Positions 10,801 through 19,087 of a stretch of 64,000 nt of DNA are shown here, piece after piece (within the stretch, counting starts at the first letter, position 1; every line of letters starts with the position of its first letter). The stretch spans positions 109,082 through 173,081 of the forward strand of contig DHCV01000019.1 of NCBI GenBank assembly GCA_002399025.1. Direction: 5' to 3'. This DNA is from Bacteroidales bacterium UBA4893 (lineage in GTDB: Bacteria > Bacteroidota > Bacteroidia > Bacteroidales > P3). The position numbers were made by a program, and so were the translations under genes. Below the pieces are notes generated by a model. That model was not told the DNA's origin. It was given only the letters and a program-made list of their open reading frames with translations, and ran no database searches.

Positions 10801-13800
10801 GTTGTTGTTAATACAGCTGAGCCATAGTTTTTCAATTTAACATCAATTGGAATTGTCAGTCCAGACATTACGATTGATGTAGATGGGTTTGTAATTTGTG
10901 TTAATCCTGCTTCACAATCAGGTGCTGCAGCAACGTTTACAGCAACCGGAGTCCTTACGCTTGAACAACCAAATTTATCAATGTCAAATTTTGTATTAGG
11001 TCTAAATTTTAAATTTGCTTGTGTTGGAGAACCTGTCCACGAACAAGCATTTGTTGTTCCATGCCTATATGATAATACTGAATTAAATGGAGTTACAGAA
11101 TAATAAGTTCTAACTTGTCTTGCAGTTGATCCGTCCCTTGTATAGCATATTTCAACAACTAAATTTGATGTTCCATCATAATAGAATGGATCGTCAAATT
11201 GGAAGCTTCTCCATCCAAGGTCAGTACTTGAATTTGTGAAAGTCACAGAATCATTGTAAACTTCTGTTAATCCAGTAACCCAAGTGGTTAGTGCATCATT
11301 GTTTGTTGTTCCAATTTTGATTGAGTAATTCAGTAGTTTTGTAGCACCTGAAATGCTCATAATATTAAACATTAATCCATTTATGTTCCCTTCAGAGAGT
11401 CCTAAATCAAGAAGCTCAGAAGCTTTGTATAGATATTGCTCCTTAACATTCTTCATGGCAGCATTTAATGGAGATGGATATCCGCTTAAGGCATTAGTAA
11501 TACTTGAATCTCCTAATTGGATAGTATCATATTCTAACAGCATTGAACCTACATAGAAAGTATCATTTTCATATAAGATAGGAGTAGTATATGTTAACCT
11601 GTCTAACTCATGGTTAGTATAATTTGAGTTATACCAAATCAAAACATCAGTTGAATCGACACCTGTAGCAGTAAGTGTGGTTGAAGTTGCATAAGGAATA
11701 TTTACAACTGAAGCAATTGGAGAATATGGTGTCTTCAATGAAGTGATTTGCATTCTTGCAGTGTCATTCAAATGAATAACATCTGAACTAAGATTTGAAT
11801 GACAAACAATATCAAATATTCTGTTAGAGGTATTAGCAGCCAGATTTATTGTTTGAGATAAGATATAAGTAATAGTATCACTTGGTACAACTGTAATATT
11901 ACATGTATCATAAATTGTAGTAACTAATGTTGTATCTTCGTATACATTTAATAATAAAGGTGTAGAATAACATGGAGTTACACCGGTATTTGTAATTCTA
12001 ACCTCAACTTGTTCATCAGTTAGTGTACATACAGATGTTCTATTTACTCCAACTAATTTAATAGAGGCAACTCCAGGGTCAATTGATGGAATACCACTAA
12101 CTTGTATATTGTAAGGAGTTTTAAATCCAAAGCATCCATTATCTCTTTTCCAAATTTGAGAACTATCAATTGTTGAAATTGTTAATGGAGTTTCACTTAC
12201 GGAAGGAGTCCATCCAGTCGAATCTGTTGCATTTCTATTTGTTCTAATTAGCCCTGCAGTATTAGCAGGAACCATTTTCCCTTCTCCAGACCAAACTGAA
12301 GTTGGAACAATAGTGCTCGCATTAAAGTAAGCTCCATTATAAGCCAAAGCATCTATAACATCTCCTGCAGGATTTTTGATAAGGAATCCAGTTTTTGTAT
12401 TAGCATTATAACTTGTTCCTCCACCCACATTAATGTATTGAGTAGAGTCTTGAGAAATACCATTACTAAACTGTATAACAACAGAGGTATTAGGTTGTAT
12501 GATATAATCGCTAAAAGTTACAGTTTTTGACATATTAGCACTAAGGGCAACGTTATTTCCAGTAACATAACATAACTGATAACCATTCAGATTAATAGCT
12601 CCATTACCATAGTTGGATAATTCAATTGCGTTGTAAGAATTAATCCATGCTGGTATATTAACTGTTTGTCCTATTGCATTTAATATTCGAGATATTTGTA
12701 TTTCGGAAATCTTTAGCATTGGAATTTCTTCTTTTCTTGAGAAATAGAAGATTGTGTCATTATATAATCTATTAGTTTGATAGAAGTGTGATTTTAAAAC
12801 TGGTATTTCGTCTGTATCTCTTAAAAACCAGTATATTGAATCATTGGACGTGATAGAAAGAAGTAAGGAGTCTCCATAGTTGATAGATTGTGTTTGAGGA
12901 GGTAATGCGGTTAATTGAGCTCTTGAATTAACATAAAACATTGCAGTATCATTTGCTCTAATTGTGTCTGCTGCCAAAACCGAGAAAACTGTAACTTTAA
13001 ATTCTCTATCAGTATTTGTTACACTAAAATTATATGGATTTCTAAATCTATATGTATAAAGTGAATCTGGCAAAATAGGATAATGAATCGTATCCTTTTG
13101 TGTATTAGGAATAGCTAAGTTGTCAATCTTATACCAAAATTTAAGATTGTCTGCTATTATTGTATTACTACTGATATTTTTGAATTGAACATAAATATAC
13201 TCGTTTCCTAATCCACATGCTGAGTATATATTGTTACCATCAATGTGAATAAGCTCTTCGCCCTTTTCTATCCATGCTTTTATTGTATAGATATTACTTG
13301 GTGGAGGACTAAATTCGTCTGCTCCCACACAAGGCTGAGTAAGATTTCTTTCCCTATAATTAAAATCATCTAGAACTTCAGGAATTGGAGCACCCTTATA
13401 GCAAACATAGGTATTTGTTGTAGATAGATTATCAAAAGAAGGGAAGAGTGGACCGTATATAGTACTTGCAACATCTCCACTTCCTCCAATTGCTGAGTTC
13501 CATTGCTCAAGAGTAGAGCAATTGATTGTATTGTATCTCCATAAAATTGAACTTGGAGGAGACACCATAGTATTTAACTTATAGTAAATATTATTGCTAA
13601 AACTAACATTAGATTGAGTTGTTGTTCTGGCATATACACCAACTCCATAGCCGTCACTAACAACAATATTATTTTTTACATTAATATTTAAAAGAGGTTG
13701 TGATGTTGAACCATTACCGATTGCCATACCGTAAGCTAATAATCCGTCTGAGTTAATATCTCTTGCATGAATATTATTATATACAATCTTTAGGTCATTA

Positions 13801-16658
13801 CCAGACATAACATTAATACCAAAAATATTTGCTGTAGATGGTGAAGTATTAGCATTATGAAGACTGATTTTATTATTGGATACAACTGAAGGAGTTGAAG
13901 AAGCAAGCGAAGCATTTATCCCAATAGCACTTACATTATTAATATTAAATGCGTTTTTTGAGACAGAGAAGTTCTTGGAAGAAAAAACCATTATGTTATA
14001 GTTAGAATATGAGAAAGTCGTTAAATTATTATTAAACTCATTCTTATCAATCTGCATATTCTGAGCATAACTTATAGAAATAGCTTCATTTCTAAAATCT
14101 AAAAATTCTGAGTTTTTAATTATTATGCCGTTAGTTAGGTCTGTTGGTGAATTTCCTGAAGAGTAAATATGATTATAGTTTGCATTACCATTGAATTTAC
14201 AATTATCGATTGTAATAAATTTTGCAGATTGAAGGTTTAAGAAATAATTCGGAATCACAATATCAGTACCACTTGAGATTGTATTTTGGATGAAACCACA
14301 GTTAATAAATTCAATATTTGAACTCATGCTATTCATCTCAATAATATTTGCTGCACCACGAATAATTGTGTCATTAACAATAGGGAAGTAATCTGTAGAA
14401 TAGAAATTGATTCTTTCAAATTTATAATATTTTGCCCCAGATAAATCATAGCTTTTATGTGTAGTGATAGCAGGTTTGAAGTTAACATTCAATGTTGGGG
14501 ATGCACTAACAAACTTAATGTAATTGGTTTCTGAGGCTCCACTAATATTGGTTGGGAATACAATAGTGTCAGTATAATATACTCCATTTGGAAGATTTAG
14601 TATTCTAAATGTAACTGGACCAGATATTCCACAACCTCTTAGCATTGCAAATGCTTCCTTAATATTCTTAAATGTTCTGTCAGGAGTAACCCCTGTAACA
14701 TTCCCAATTGCATAAATTCCATTTAATGGACCATCACATGAAACAATACCGAAATATGCAGTATCATTTATTGGCTCCCAGTCAATTTGATTAATGATTG
14801 AGTCAGTCCATATTTTAAGATGACGATAACCAGGAGTAAATGTTAAGCCTTGTGGCAATACATAAGATGTTGAATTAAAAAGTTGATTAGGTTGCTTTGG
14901 AAGCAAAGTACCACTCCATGTGCCAGTATTTTGAGGAGTATTATCATCGATTTGTGCATAAGTAATAACATTTCTTAGTGTGTCAGACCCATAATTGTTT
15001 ATCTTAATTGTAATTGGGATATTTACGTTCGCATTAACAATCATGCTTGAAGGATTAACTATTATGTCATTAACTCCTGCATCAAACTTCAAAGTACAAT
15101 CTTTTTTGAAAATAAATTTGAAATTAGGTCTAAAGCCAATTTGCCCATCAGCAGTATTGAAAGGAGATGTACATGCACTCGTAAACCCGATAATACTATA
15201 CATCTGCCCTGTTAAGTAACCTGTAGGAGCAACAATGCTTTCGATTTTTGTTGTTCCACCAGTAGTATTATTAGTTCCATTATCCCAACATATTTTTATC
15301 AATATATCACTCTCTCCATCCCAAATAAAGTAATCGTTAAAATCTAAGCTATGTTCACCTAAACTTGGTGCAGCAAGCAGTGAAGGACCATATACTTGTT
15401 GCAAATTTCCAGAATATGGATTACTTCCTGAAAGTGATGTAGTAGGAGATATGTTTGCTATATATACGCTAAAGTCTGACATATAAAAAGTTGAAGATGC
15501 TTGAGTTACCTTGTAGCCTAACCCAAATAACTTTCCTGCTCTAAATCCTTTTGCTCTCATTTCAGAGGCTTTATATCTGAATTGATACATGTTTCTTGCA
15601 GTATTAGTCTTCATCATTATTTCCTGATTAGAAAGACCTGTAGTTTGAAGAGTCATTGCAGTATCAACACTTCTTATGCTTTTGAAGGAATTCCATCTAT
15701 TATAAGAATATGGATAAGTAGTCCTATTATACTTCACATCGTTTACAACTATTCGCCAATAGGTTGTAGAGTCAAATCCATTAAATGGTATAGTTCCAAC
15801 ATAGTGTCCATTAGTATCTCTAAGAGTTGATCTGCTAATTGTTGGATTGGTTCCAAATTTATATTCAACATAAATTGAATCAGCAACTGTTGGAGCCGCT
15901 GACTGAAGGAAACCAATGATTGCATCAATCTTAACATCAGTACAGTTAGGGTAAGTATATACCTTTGGAGCAATTATATTTCCAGCTTGTATTTGTGGAA
16001 TTCTAACTATATTTCCAGGAGTTGAAGCTTGATAAATCCTAAAGTCATCAATATACCATCCAGAAAAAGCGTTGGCTGCACTTGCTTGATTAACTCTGAA
16101 CCTCAATTTGAATGTTGTGGAGTTACCAATTACTGAGTTAAGGTAGAATACCTCATGTTTCCAATAGGTGCTATCCAAATTTGCTTCAAGAATATTAGTA
16201 TTTCCACTCCAATAGTTTGTTTTATAAAAACTACCTGGCCAACCTGGAACACCACTTCCATATGTATTATCATAACCTGTTGGCGAACTAATACTACCTG
16301 TCAAGGTTAGAGGTAACCATGTTTGACCATTGTCCAATGAATATTGAAATACCCCTTGACCTTCAGGATTTTTGAGCATTGGAATATGGTCAAATTCAAT
16401 CCTGACATTGCAACCTGCATTTCTTGTAAAATTTGGTGTCTCTAACCAAACAGCTCCTGTACTTGAATTCTTTAGTCTTATACTCTTACTTCCACTGTTT
16501 TTTAATACATTATTTGAAGTAACGTTAGCGCCATCATTTGTGTTCCAACCAGCTGGAACTCCATTCTCAAAACCTTCATACGTTATTAGTGTTGGTTGTG
16601 ATAGAGCCGCTATTCCCCAAAATAAAAAACTTAAACAAAGTAAACCTACTTTTTTCAT
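4890..16658 (-). CDS. Giant secreted multidomain protein with T9SS C-terminal sorting domain (3,922 residues)
   Basis: This is a single uninterrupted 11.8-kb gene. It starts with a signal peptide (MKKVGLLCLSFLFWGIAALS) followed by a jelly-roll, MAM-like region (EGFENGVPAGWN, about 25-210). Two parallel beta-helix regions, with repeated Asn-rich short strands, span about 645-1140 and 2030-2460. A lamin-tail-like domain (about 1315-1490, with IELSNYGNGAINLNGYQLCY) follows the first helix. A GEVED domain (VFIDWDRNGIFETNERVF up to VGEVEDYKVLI) lies near 2980-3085, and another MAM-like block (RFVFRSGTSVNDGVAIDNFEI) near 3370. Between them run many CARDB/Ig-like modules with 'V.v.N.G' cores and repeated 'w.D......NDT' motifs. 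The last 80 residues are a type-A T9SS sorting domain (SLSQNVPNPLNNSTTIEF to the terminal KKMIVTR). Inference: export by the nearby SprA system and attachment to the surface as an adhesin or filament. No enzyme domain was recognised. Confidence 0.9.
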   Translation of the reverse strand: MKKVGLLCLSFLFWGIAALSQPTLITYEGFENGVPAGWNTNDGANVTSNNVLKNSGSKSIRLKNSSTGAVWLETPNFTRNAGCNVRIEFDHIPMLKNPEGQGVFQYSLDNGQTWLPLTLTGSISSPTGYDNTYGSGVPGWPGSFYKTNYWSGNTNILEANLDSTYWKHEVFYLNSVIGNSTTFKLRFRVNQASAANAFSGWYIDDFRIYQASTPGNIVRIPQIQAGNIIAPKVYTYPNCTDVKIDAIIGFLQSAAPTVADSIYVEYKFGTNPTISRSTLRDTNGHYVGTIPFNGFDSTTYWRIVVNDVKYNRTTYPYSYNRWNSFKSIRSVDTAMTLQTTGLSNQEIMMKTNTARNMYQFRYKASEMRAKGFRAGKLFGLGYKVTQASSTFYMSDFSVYIANISPTTSLSGSNPYSGNLQQVYGPSLLAAPSLGEHSLDFNDYFIWDGESDILIKICWDNGTNNTTGGTTKIESIVAPTGYLTGQMYSIIGFTSACTSPFNTADGQIGFRPNFKFIFKKDCTLKFDAGVNDIIVNPSSMIVNANVNIPITIKINNYGSDTLRNVITYAQIDDNTPQNTGTWSGTLLPKQPNQLFNSTSYVLPQGLTFTPGYRHLKIWTDSIINQIDWEPINDTAYFGIVSCDGPLNGIYAIGNVTGVTPDRTFKNIKEAFAMLRGCGISGPVTFRILNLPNGVYYTDTIVFPTNISGASETNYIKFVSASPTLNVNFKPAITTHKSYDLSGAKYYKFERINFYSTDYFPIVNDTIIRGAANIIEMNSMSSNIEFINCGFIQNTISSGTDIVIPNYFLNLQSAKFITIDNCKFNGNANYNHIYSSGNSPTDLTNGIIIKNSEFLDFRNEAISISYAQNMQIDKNEFNNNLTTFSYSNYNIMVFSSKNFSVSKNAFNINNVSAIGINASLASSTPSVVSNNKISLHNANTSPSTANIFGINVMSGNDLKIVYNNIHARDINSDGLLAYGMAIGNGSTSQPLLNINVKNNIVVSDGYGVGVYARTTTQSNVSFSNNIYYKLNTMVSPPSSILWRYNTINCSTLEQWNSAIGGSGDVASTIYGPLFPSFDNLSTTNTYVCYKGAPIPEVLDDFNYRERNLTQPCVGADEFSPPPSNIYTIKAWIEKGEELIHIDGNNIYSACGLGNEYIYVQFKNISSNTIIADNLKFWYKIDNLAIPNTQKDTIHYPILPDSLYTYRFRNPYNFSVTNTDREFKVTVFSVLAADTIRANDTAMFYVNSRAQLTALPPQTQSINYGDSLLLSITSNDSIYWFLRDTDEIPVLKSHFYQTNRLYNDTIFYFSRKEEIPMLKISEIQISRILNAIGQTVNIPAWINSYNAIELSNYGNGAINLNGYQLCYVTGNNVALSANMSKTVTFSDYIIQPNTSVVIQFSNGISQDSTQYINVGGGTSYNANTKTGFLIKNPAGDVIDALAYNGAYFNASTIVPTSVWSGEGKMVPANTAGLIRTNRNATDSTGWTPSVSETPLTISTIDSSQIWKRDNGCFGFKTPYNIQVSGIPSIDPGVASIKLVGVNRTSVCTLTDEQVEVRITNTGVTPCYSTPLLLNVYEDTTLVTTIYDTCNITVVPSDTITYILSQTINLAANTSNRIFDIVCHSNLSSDVIHLNDTARMQITSLKTPYSPIASVVNIPYATSTTLTATGVDSTDVLIWYNSNYTNHELDRLTYTTPILYENDTFYVGSMLLEYDTIQLGDSSITNALSGYPSPLNAAMKNVKEQYLYKASELLDLGLSEGNINGLMFNIMSISGATKLLNYSIKIGTTNNDALTTWVTGLTEVYNDSVTFTNSSTDLGWRSFQFDDPFYYDGTSNLVVEICYTRDGSTARQVRTYYSVTPFNSVLSYRHGTTNACSWTGSPTQANLKFRPNTKFDIDKFGCSSVRTPVAVNVAAAPDCEAGLTQITNPSTSIVMSGLTIPIDVKLKNYGSAVLTTTPIHWSINNVEQTPFTWTGSLASRDSLTVNIGNYVFISGINTIKAWTNLACDSIYSNDTTSFEFSACIGNDNTTSHFTIGTGGNYTTINDAVNALISSGICGNVVFDIMPKTGGYNEQITIPIIAGTENGNTITFRGDAPDSNSVILTYDADTNIDQYVIKLDGASNVRFENLTINNFSNTYSSVVDITNNSSDISFSSVVINSSPTTNPNTEVTKLINISGQNSNLLFNNLMLNGGATSITSDLPDSLSSKLIITNSFFNSFAFRGVDVRGFNELYINSNKFREYANANISFAVAVSNVSNILEITKNDIYLEGGTLARTGIDVKRVDASVLSPAIIANNSISLSGTYTNTAIVYVGLNIDSVTNTNLYYNTIKVRASNNSANSKCLNIGMNCSRIKVLNNNLDNSGRGFAYYVTNPATQVMSSNNNNYVSTGNNPIYWLGNKPTVALLQNANSQDNMSVSAYNPFASDSLLNIIYPSEIVRAAEPLDGFIEDILGNFRPMSPRPTIGAYEFQFSNIDFGPTAIIAPDSVTCFLENEPMAVTARVKNFGLYGVDSVRITVLLKFNADTTDIIQSISETFVENISSLVSRDFTLTEFLYPPLHFKNINNKLHLCVYTTVYGDTIQINDTIHSNVCIIPAYNMQAVNTVPITERCKLFETPVKITIKNVGVKSIGVNDSLWLSYEVDGRPDIYARELLLVSPATPYNDGVTDWDAIHNSQQLVYTFNTLANFYPLGLNDTTWRLRTIVSLNKDNVQVNDTSAYIQINSRVSPPAPITHDTMIHYGTWAEPWATQINNLPIKWYADSTGSPFYSPSSYAQSVKYKTSQLIVDSTFYLRVNLSGAFPCESHFTPVRVSILDRSEIDGAAIGLFGQGPVEPPQEGWVYMTAADTIKVKVSNYGTMPMQNFDITYSIQKTSPPNSPIINVTERCTHAVAPDEHYVYKFDSLADFSAITNYRVRAWVDVPNDLIPINDTSSIWLVKAKNGNTIYPNSAATNANSLDITRVQMGNMDNASNNSGISYTDFTNSIAPVTLFKGIYDSIYIHAAKPSNLETEGAIGGWVAVFIDWDRNGIFETNERVFNDTIASNFIAKGRINVPANTITGHTRMRVMLWQGRGSTPFEANEQPIVGEVEDYKVLIRSTTPVNAELVKFTQPLEFLNQQTNDIRLVLRNTGTTTLNSATINWTMNGTPDVLNWNGSLAPADRVEVTLRSNALIPTGLTQFVAWVDAENDTYHQNDTIRRNTYIIKTYTVPYATSFDDEGYDDFYAPNSNPLLPDNCWEFGTPDPTNTTINGPFSTPNCWKTRLSGKYPAGNESILYSPIFDIGLIKPDTLTFMMRRAMNTNTYVYVDFTKHGLTEWTRLGVLNDPGARNWYNNDSNRFQGNSIWTEHLFSLQSISRYLGNYVQFRFVFRSGTSVNDGVAIDNFEIKRALRPQDAGVVKIDLTPNPIPTYGSTFYPKVRVRNYGSEVLHRYTVCYTAQGMFIPRCENVFDTVGINPTETAEYTFSGGRVVFDSLTDPFNICAFTRLNPTDLYFDNDSLCESKFIGPLQRDAKLVDIIEPTEQIVANNDISVVIQVQNLGIDTIGYLPVAYKLPGHDPVIEVINFSPPLFNNEEYRYTFRTPFHSSYGTTNLKVWTALDGDYYRFNDTIYRRVLGAVTTQDLEARHITIDDYPSDNIGVQLTFSNNSSVGIDSIIVGYYYNGDRANAHEEVFRNNASLVSGQLGHHYFAQTLPRANAPYYGICGYVKIPNDNNRDNDSTCTLFVGVRDAKADTIHIENTSDPMSLVQLRARNIGTLGVPMMVNAGYVINGDWLNPVVESFDWTFGEPNQNQIYYMTFNQRIPRIDDGSYNIVAWVDYQYDANRSNDTTMIYRVVDVIGLDDEPEVSEFSLSQNVPNPLNNSTTIEFTLPRAGKTRFMVINNMGQLIISENKFYPEGKHEILLDNLDLPQGIYYYAMEFEGKKITKKMIVTR

Positions 16659-16757
16659 AAGAATTATCGTTTATATAATTAATATTTTTCCTTTATTTAT
16701 AAGATTATCACATAATTAATGCAATCTTGATGCAAAAATCCATATTCTTGCAACCTA

Positions 16758-16790
16758 CAAATATACATTATTTATGGAATACCTTCCAAA
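16758..16790 (-). promoter_or_regulatory. Putative promoter of the giant surface-protein gene
   Basis: Minus strand: TTTG at 16790-16787, a 21-bp spacer, then TATATTTG at 16765-16758. This fits the Bacteroidota -33/-7 arrangement (usual spacer about 19). It predicts a leader of about 95 bases. Confidence 0.5.
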
Positions 16791-16841
16791 CATTATAACA
16801 ACTAAAAATAGGAAAAAGTAAGCAAGTTGAGAAAAAAATAT

Positions 16842-16849
16842 TAAATTTG
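16842..16849 (+). promoter_or_regulatory. Putative -7 element for the small exported protein gene
   Basis: TAAATTTG fits TAnnTTTG and lies 48 bp before the ATG at 16898. No good -33 TTTG is visible at the right distance. Confidence 0.35.
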
Positions 16850-16897
16850 CAAAGTTAAAACAGCCATAACTAACAAATTATTAAAAGAATAAAAGAG

Positions 16898-17335
16898 ATG
16901 AAAAAAATAATTTTTTTGATTGTATTTATCATAATTACAGCATTAAACACCAATCTTTTTGCTCAATCTCCAGAGGAAAGTTGTCAAATTATTGAATCAG
17001 AAATCAAGGGCAGTATTTATAAAAACTTTTCTGTCAATTCAAATGGAATTTTGACCTATGTTTGGACTGATAAGAAAAGTAATTCAGAAACTTTTTTGAC
17101 AATTGATTTGACTCAGATTACTGTCAGTAAGGATGTTTCGGCAAGAGGATATAGGGTTTTTATAAACTGTATTGATGGAATTGATTGCATAAATGAAAGA
17201 GGCAAATTGGGGGACGATGAAACCTATTACGCTGATTTCTCAAAAACCTATTTTCCTGCAGTTGACGAAAAAGGGATGGTAACAATATACAATCAAATGA
17301 TGTTTCTCCTAAAATTAGGAAACGCAAATCGATAA
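16898..17335 (+). CDS. Small exported protein of unknown function
   Basis: The product is 145 residues with a clear signal peptide (MKKIIFLIVFIIITALNT, probable cleavage after LFAQ). The mature part of about 120 residues is acidic, with a Cys near the mature N-terminus (EESCQIIES) and a pair in INCIDGIDCINERGK that could form a disulfide. I recognise no family. It ends without a T9SS sorting domain, so a periplasmic or outer-membrane location is likely. It is divergent from the giant surface protein with 239 bp between them, which hints at but does not prove a shared role. The start is preceded by the purine run aaaagag. Confidence 0.75.
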   Translation: MKKIIFLIVFIIITALNTNLFAQSPEESCQIIESEIKGSIYKNFSVNSNGILTYVWTDKKSNSETFLTIDLTQITVSKDVSARGYRVFINCIDGIDCINERGKLGDDETYYADFSKTYFPAVDEKGMVTIYNQMMFLLKLGNANR

Positions 17336-17360
17336 TATTTCAATCTAATTTTTTATCAAG

Positions 17361-17485
17361 GTTTAATAAATTAACTCTTCGTTTTAATTTACTGAAATCA
17401 AGTTTTAATAAATTCTTTCTTTGTTTTAATAAATTCTTTCTTCGTTTTAATTTACTAACTCTTTGTTTTAATTTTCTCAAATAAG
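17361..17485. repeat. Second cluster of the 21-bp intergenic tandem repeats
   Basis: Six units of 20-21 bp begin at 17361, 17381, 17402, 17423, 17444 and 17465, each opening with gttttaat (the first lacks one T). They are the same family as 3790-3882. The unit at 17444 differs from the 3811 unit only in its last base. They lie between the small exported protein gene and the 3' end of the ABC permease gene, so they are downstream of both genes. Confidence 0.85.
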
Positions 17486-17516
17486 GAGTTATAAAAATTT
17501 TTGTTTGTAAGAGAAA

Positions 17517-18626
17517 TTAGGTTTTAACATCCATAGCTTCTCTTAAGCCAGAGCCAAGAAGAATGAAGGCTAAAACTAAAATCATAATTGCAAGACCTGG
17601 AATAATTGCCATATAGGGTGCATCAAGAATAATGTAGCCATAGTTTTCTCTTATCATTGTCCCCCATGAAGGCATTGGTGGTTGAACCCCTAAGCCCAAG
17701 AAACTAAGTCCAGCCTCTTGCAGAATGGCTGTTGCAAAATTGGATGCAGTAATAACAGTTGTCGCTCCAACTACATTGGGGAGTATATGTTTAATAATAA
17801 TTCTTGAATCTCTAAAACCCAAAGCTCTTCCTGCTTCAACAAATTCTTTTTCCTTAATTGAAAGAATCTGTCCTCTGACAACCCTTGCAACATCAACCCA
17901 CATGGTGAGTCCAACAGCCACAAAAACCTGCCAAAATCCCTTGCCAAGAGCAAAAGTGATTGCAATAACGAGTAAAATTGTTGGTATTGACCAAACGACA
18001 TTAATAAGCCACATAATCAAATTATCAACCCATTTACCGTAGTAGGCAGCAATAGAACCCAAACTAACACCAATCAATAGTGAAATAATAATTGAAATAA
18101 TTCCAACCGAAAGACTAACTCTTGAACCAATCATTAGTTGAGAAAGCATATCTCTCCCATATCGGTCAGTACCCAAATAATAAGTTGCTTTCTTGATTTT
18201 ATAGTTAGTTGTTTTCTTGTTAAGTCTCAAAACCTCTCCATCATTAATAGTTTCTCCTGTATAGACTTCGTAGAAAAGAGTATCACCTTTCTCCCAATGC
18301 CTGTAAATGGGGGTGGAGCTGTATGGATTTTTTGTTCCGAAAGCCAAGTGTTTGAAAAAGTACTTCTTTTGAGTTGCTTCAGAGTCATATATCCTAAGAA
18401 AATCTATCTTAAAACCTGGTTTTTTTGCTGCAATCTCCAAATATTGCTGATTTGCAAATGGAGTCTGGTCGGGAGTAATGGTATATCCTAATATTGCAAT
18501 AAGTACGAAAAACCCAATAATAAACAAACTTAGCATAGCCATTTTGTTTCTTTTAAGTTTTTTCCATACCTCCGAATTTACAGAAGAGTATTTTAAATTT
18601 TTGGTTTTTCGTAGCTTAAACAACAT
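17517..18626 (-). CDS. ABC transporter permease, OppC/DppC family
   Basis: This is one of the two membrane subunits of a peptide-type ABC importer. It has 369 residues. TM1 lies at about residues 31-50 (MAMLSLFIIGFFVLIAILGY), followed by a periplasmic stretch of about 100 residues that is longer than in E. coli OppC, then the conserved YYLGTDRYGRDMLSQLM motif and five more membrane helices. The EAA loop that docks the ATPase is clear: EAGRALGFRDSRIIIKHILPN (shown as 20-residue core EAGRALGFRDSRIIIKHILP). The conserved GLSFLGLGVQPPMPSWG segment follows. It is the last gene of the tgt operon, 34 bp after sufE. Its partner permease, ATPases and binding protein are not in the window, so the substrate is unknown. 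Confidence 0.9.
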   Translation of the reverse strand: MLFKLRKTKNLKYSSVNSEVWKKLKRNKMAMLSLFIIGFFVLIAILGYTITPDQTPFANQQYLEIAAKKPGFKIDFLRIYDSEATQKKYFFKHLAFGTKNPYSSTPIYRHWEKGDTLFYEVYTGETINDGEVLRLNKKTTNYKIKKATYYLGTDRYGRDMLSQLMIGSRVSLSVGIISIIISLLIGVSLGSIAAYYGKWVDNLIMWLINVVWSIPTILLVIAITFALGKGFWQVFVAVGLTMWVDVARVVRGQILSIKEKEFVEAGRALGFRDSRIIIKHILPNVVGATTVITASNFATAILQEAGLSFLGLGVQPPMPSWGTMIRENYGYIILDAPYMAIIPGLAIMILVLAFILLGSGLREAMDVKT

Positions 18627-18660
18627 TAAGAATAATAAGTTGAGATAAAGTATAGATTAT

Positions 18661-19083
18661 TTATTTACTAATGCTCATAAAAGCAAGTGCATAGAGCTTT
18701 ATCTGTTTTACCATTGCTAAAAGTCCATTGCTTCTTGTTGGTGAAAGATGGGTTGAAAGACCTATTTGTTCAATAAAAAACACCTCAGACTCATAAACAT
18801 CTTTTGGAGTTTGATTATTGAAAATTCTTAAAAGTAGAGTAATAATCCCTTTAGTGATAACAGCATCAGAATCTGCCTTTATATCCATTTTACCGTCAAT
18901 AAGTTCGGCATTAACCCATACTCTCGATTGGCATCCCTTAATAAGATTTGCCTCAACTTTATCCTTATCATCTATAATTGGGCAATCCCTTCCTAACTCA
19001 ATTAAATAATTATACTTATCCATCCAATCCTCAAAGATTGAAAACTCTTCAATTATTTTGTTTTGTATTTCATCTATTGTCAT
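18661..19083 (-). CDS. sufE: SufE-family cysteine desulfurase sulfur acceptor
   Basis: SufE accepts persulfide sulfur from the desulfurase SufS and hands it to the SufBCD scaffold for Fe-S cluster assembly. The 140 residues match the family length. The acceptor cysteine is Cys51 in the diagnostic LIKGCQSRVWV motif, and the PIIDDKDKVEANLIKGC approach and the SPTRSNGL motif near the C-terminus are also typical. It begins 4 bp after the GH3-like gene on the same strand. The remaining suf genes are not nearby. Confidence 0.93.
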   Translation of the reverse strand: MTIDEIQNKIIEEFSIFEDWMDKYNYLIELGRDCPIIDDKDKVEANLIKGCQSRVWVNAELIDGKMDIKADSDAVITKGIITLLLRIFNNQTPKDVYESEVFFIEQIGLSTHLSPTRSNGLLAMVKQIKLYALAFMSISK

Positions 19084-19087
19084 AAAA

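Noticed and set aside
5766..16719. Many 60-130-codon plus-strand frames antisense to the giant gene
   Set aside because: They are shadows of a single long, compositionally uniform coding sequence and have no leaders or family likeness.
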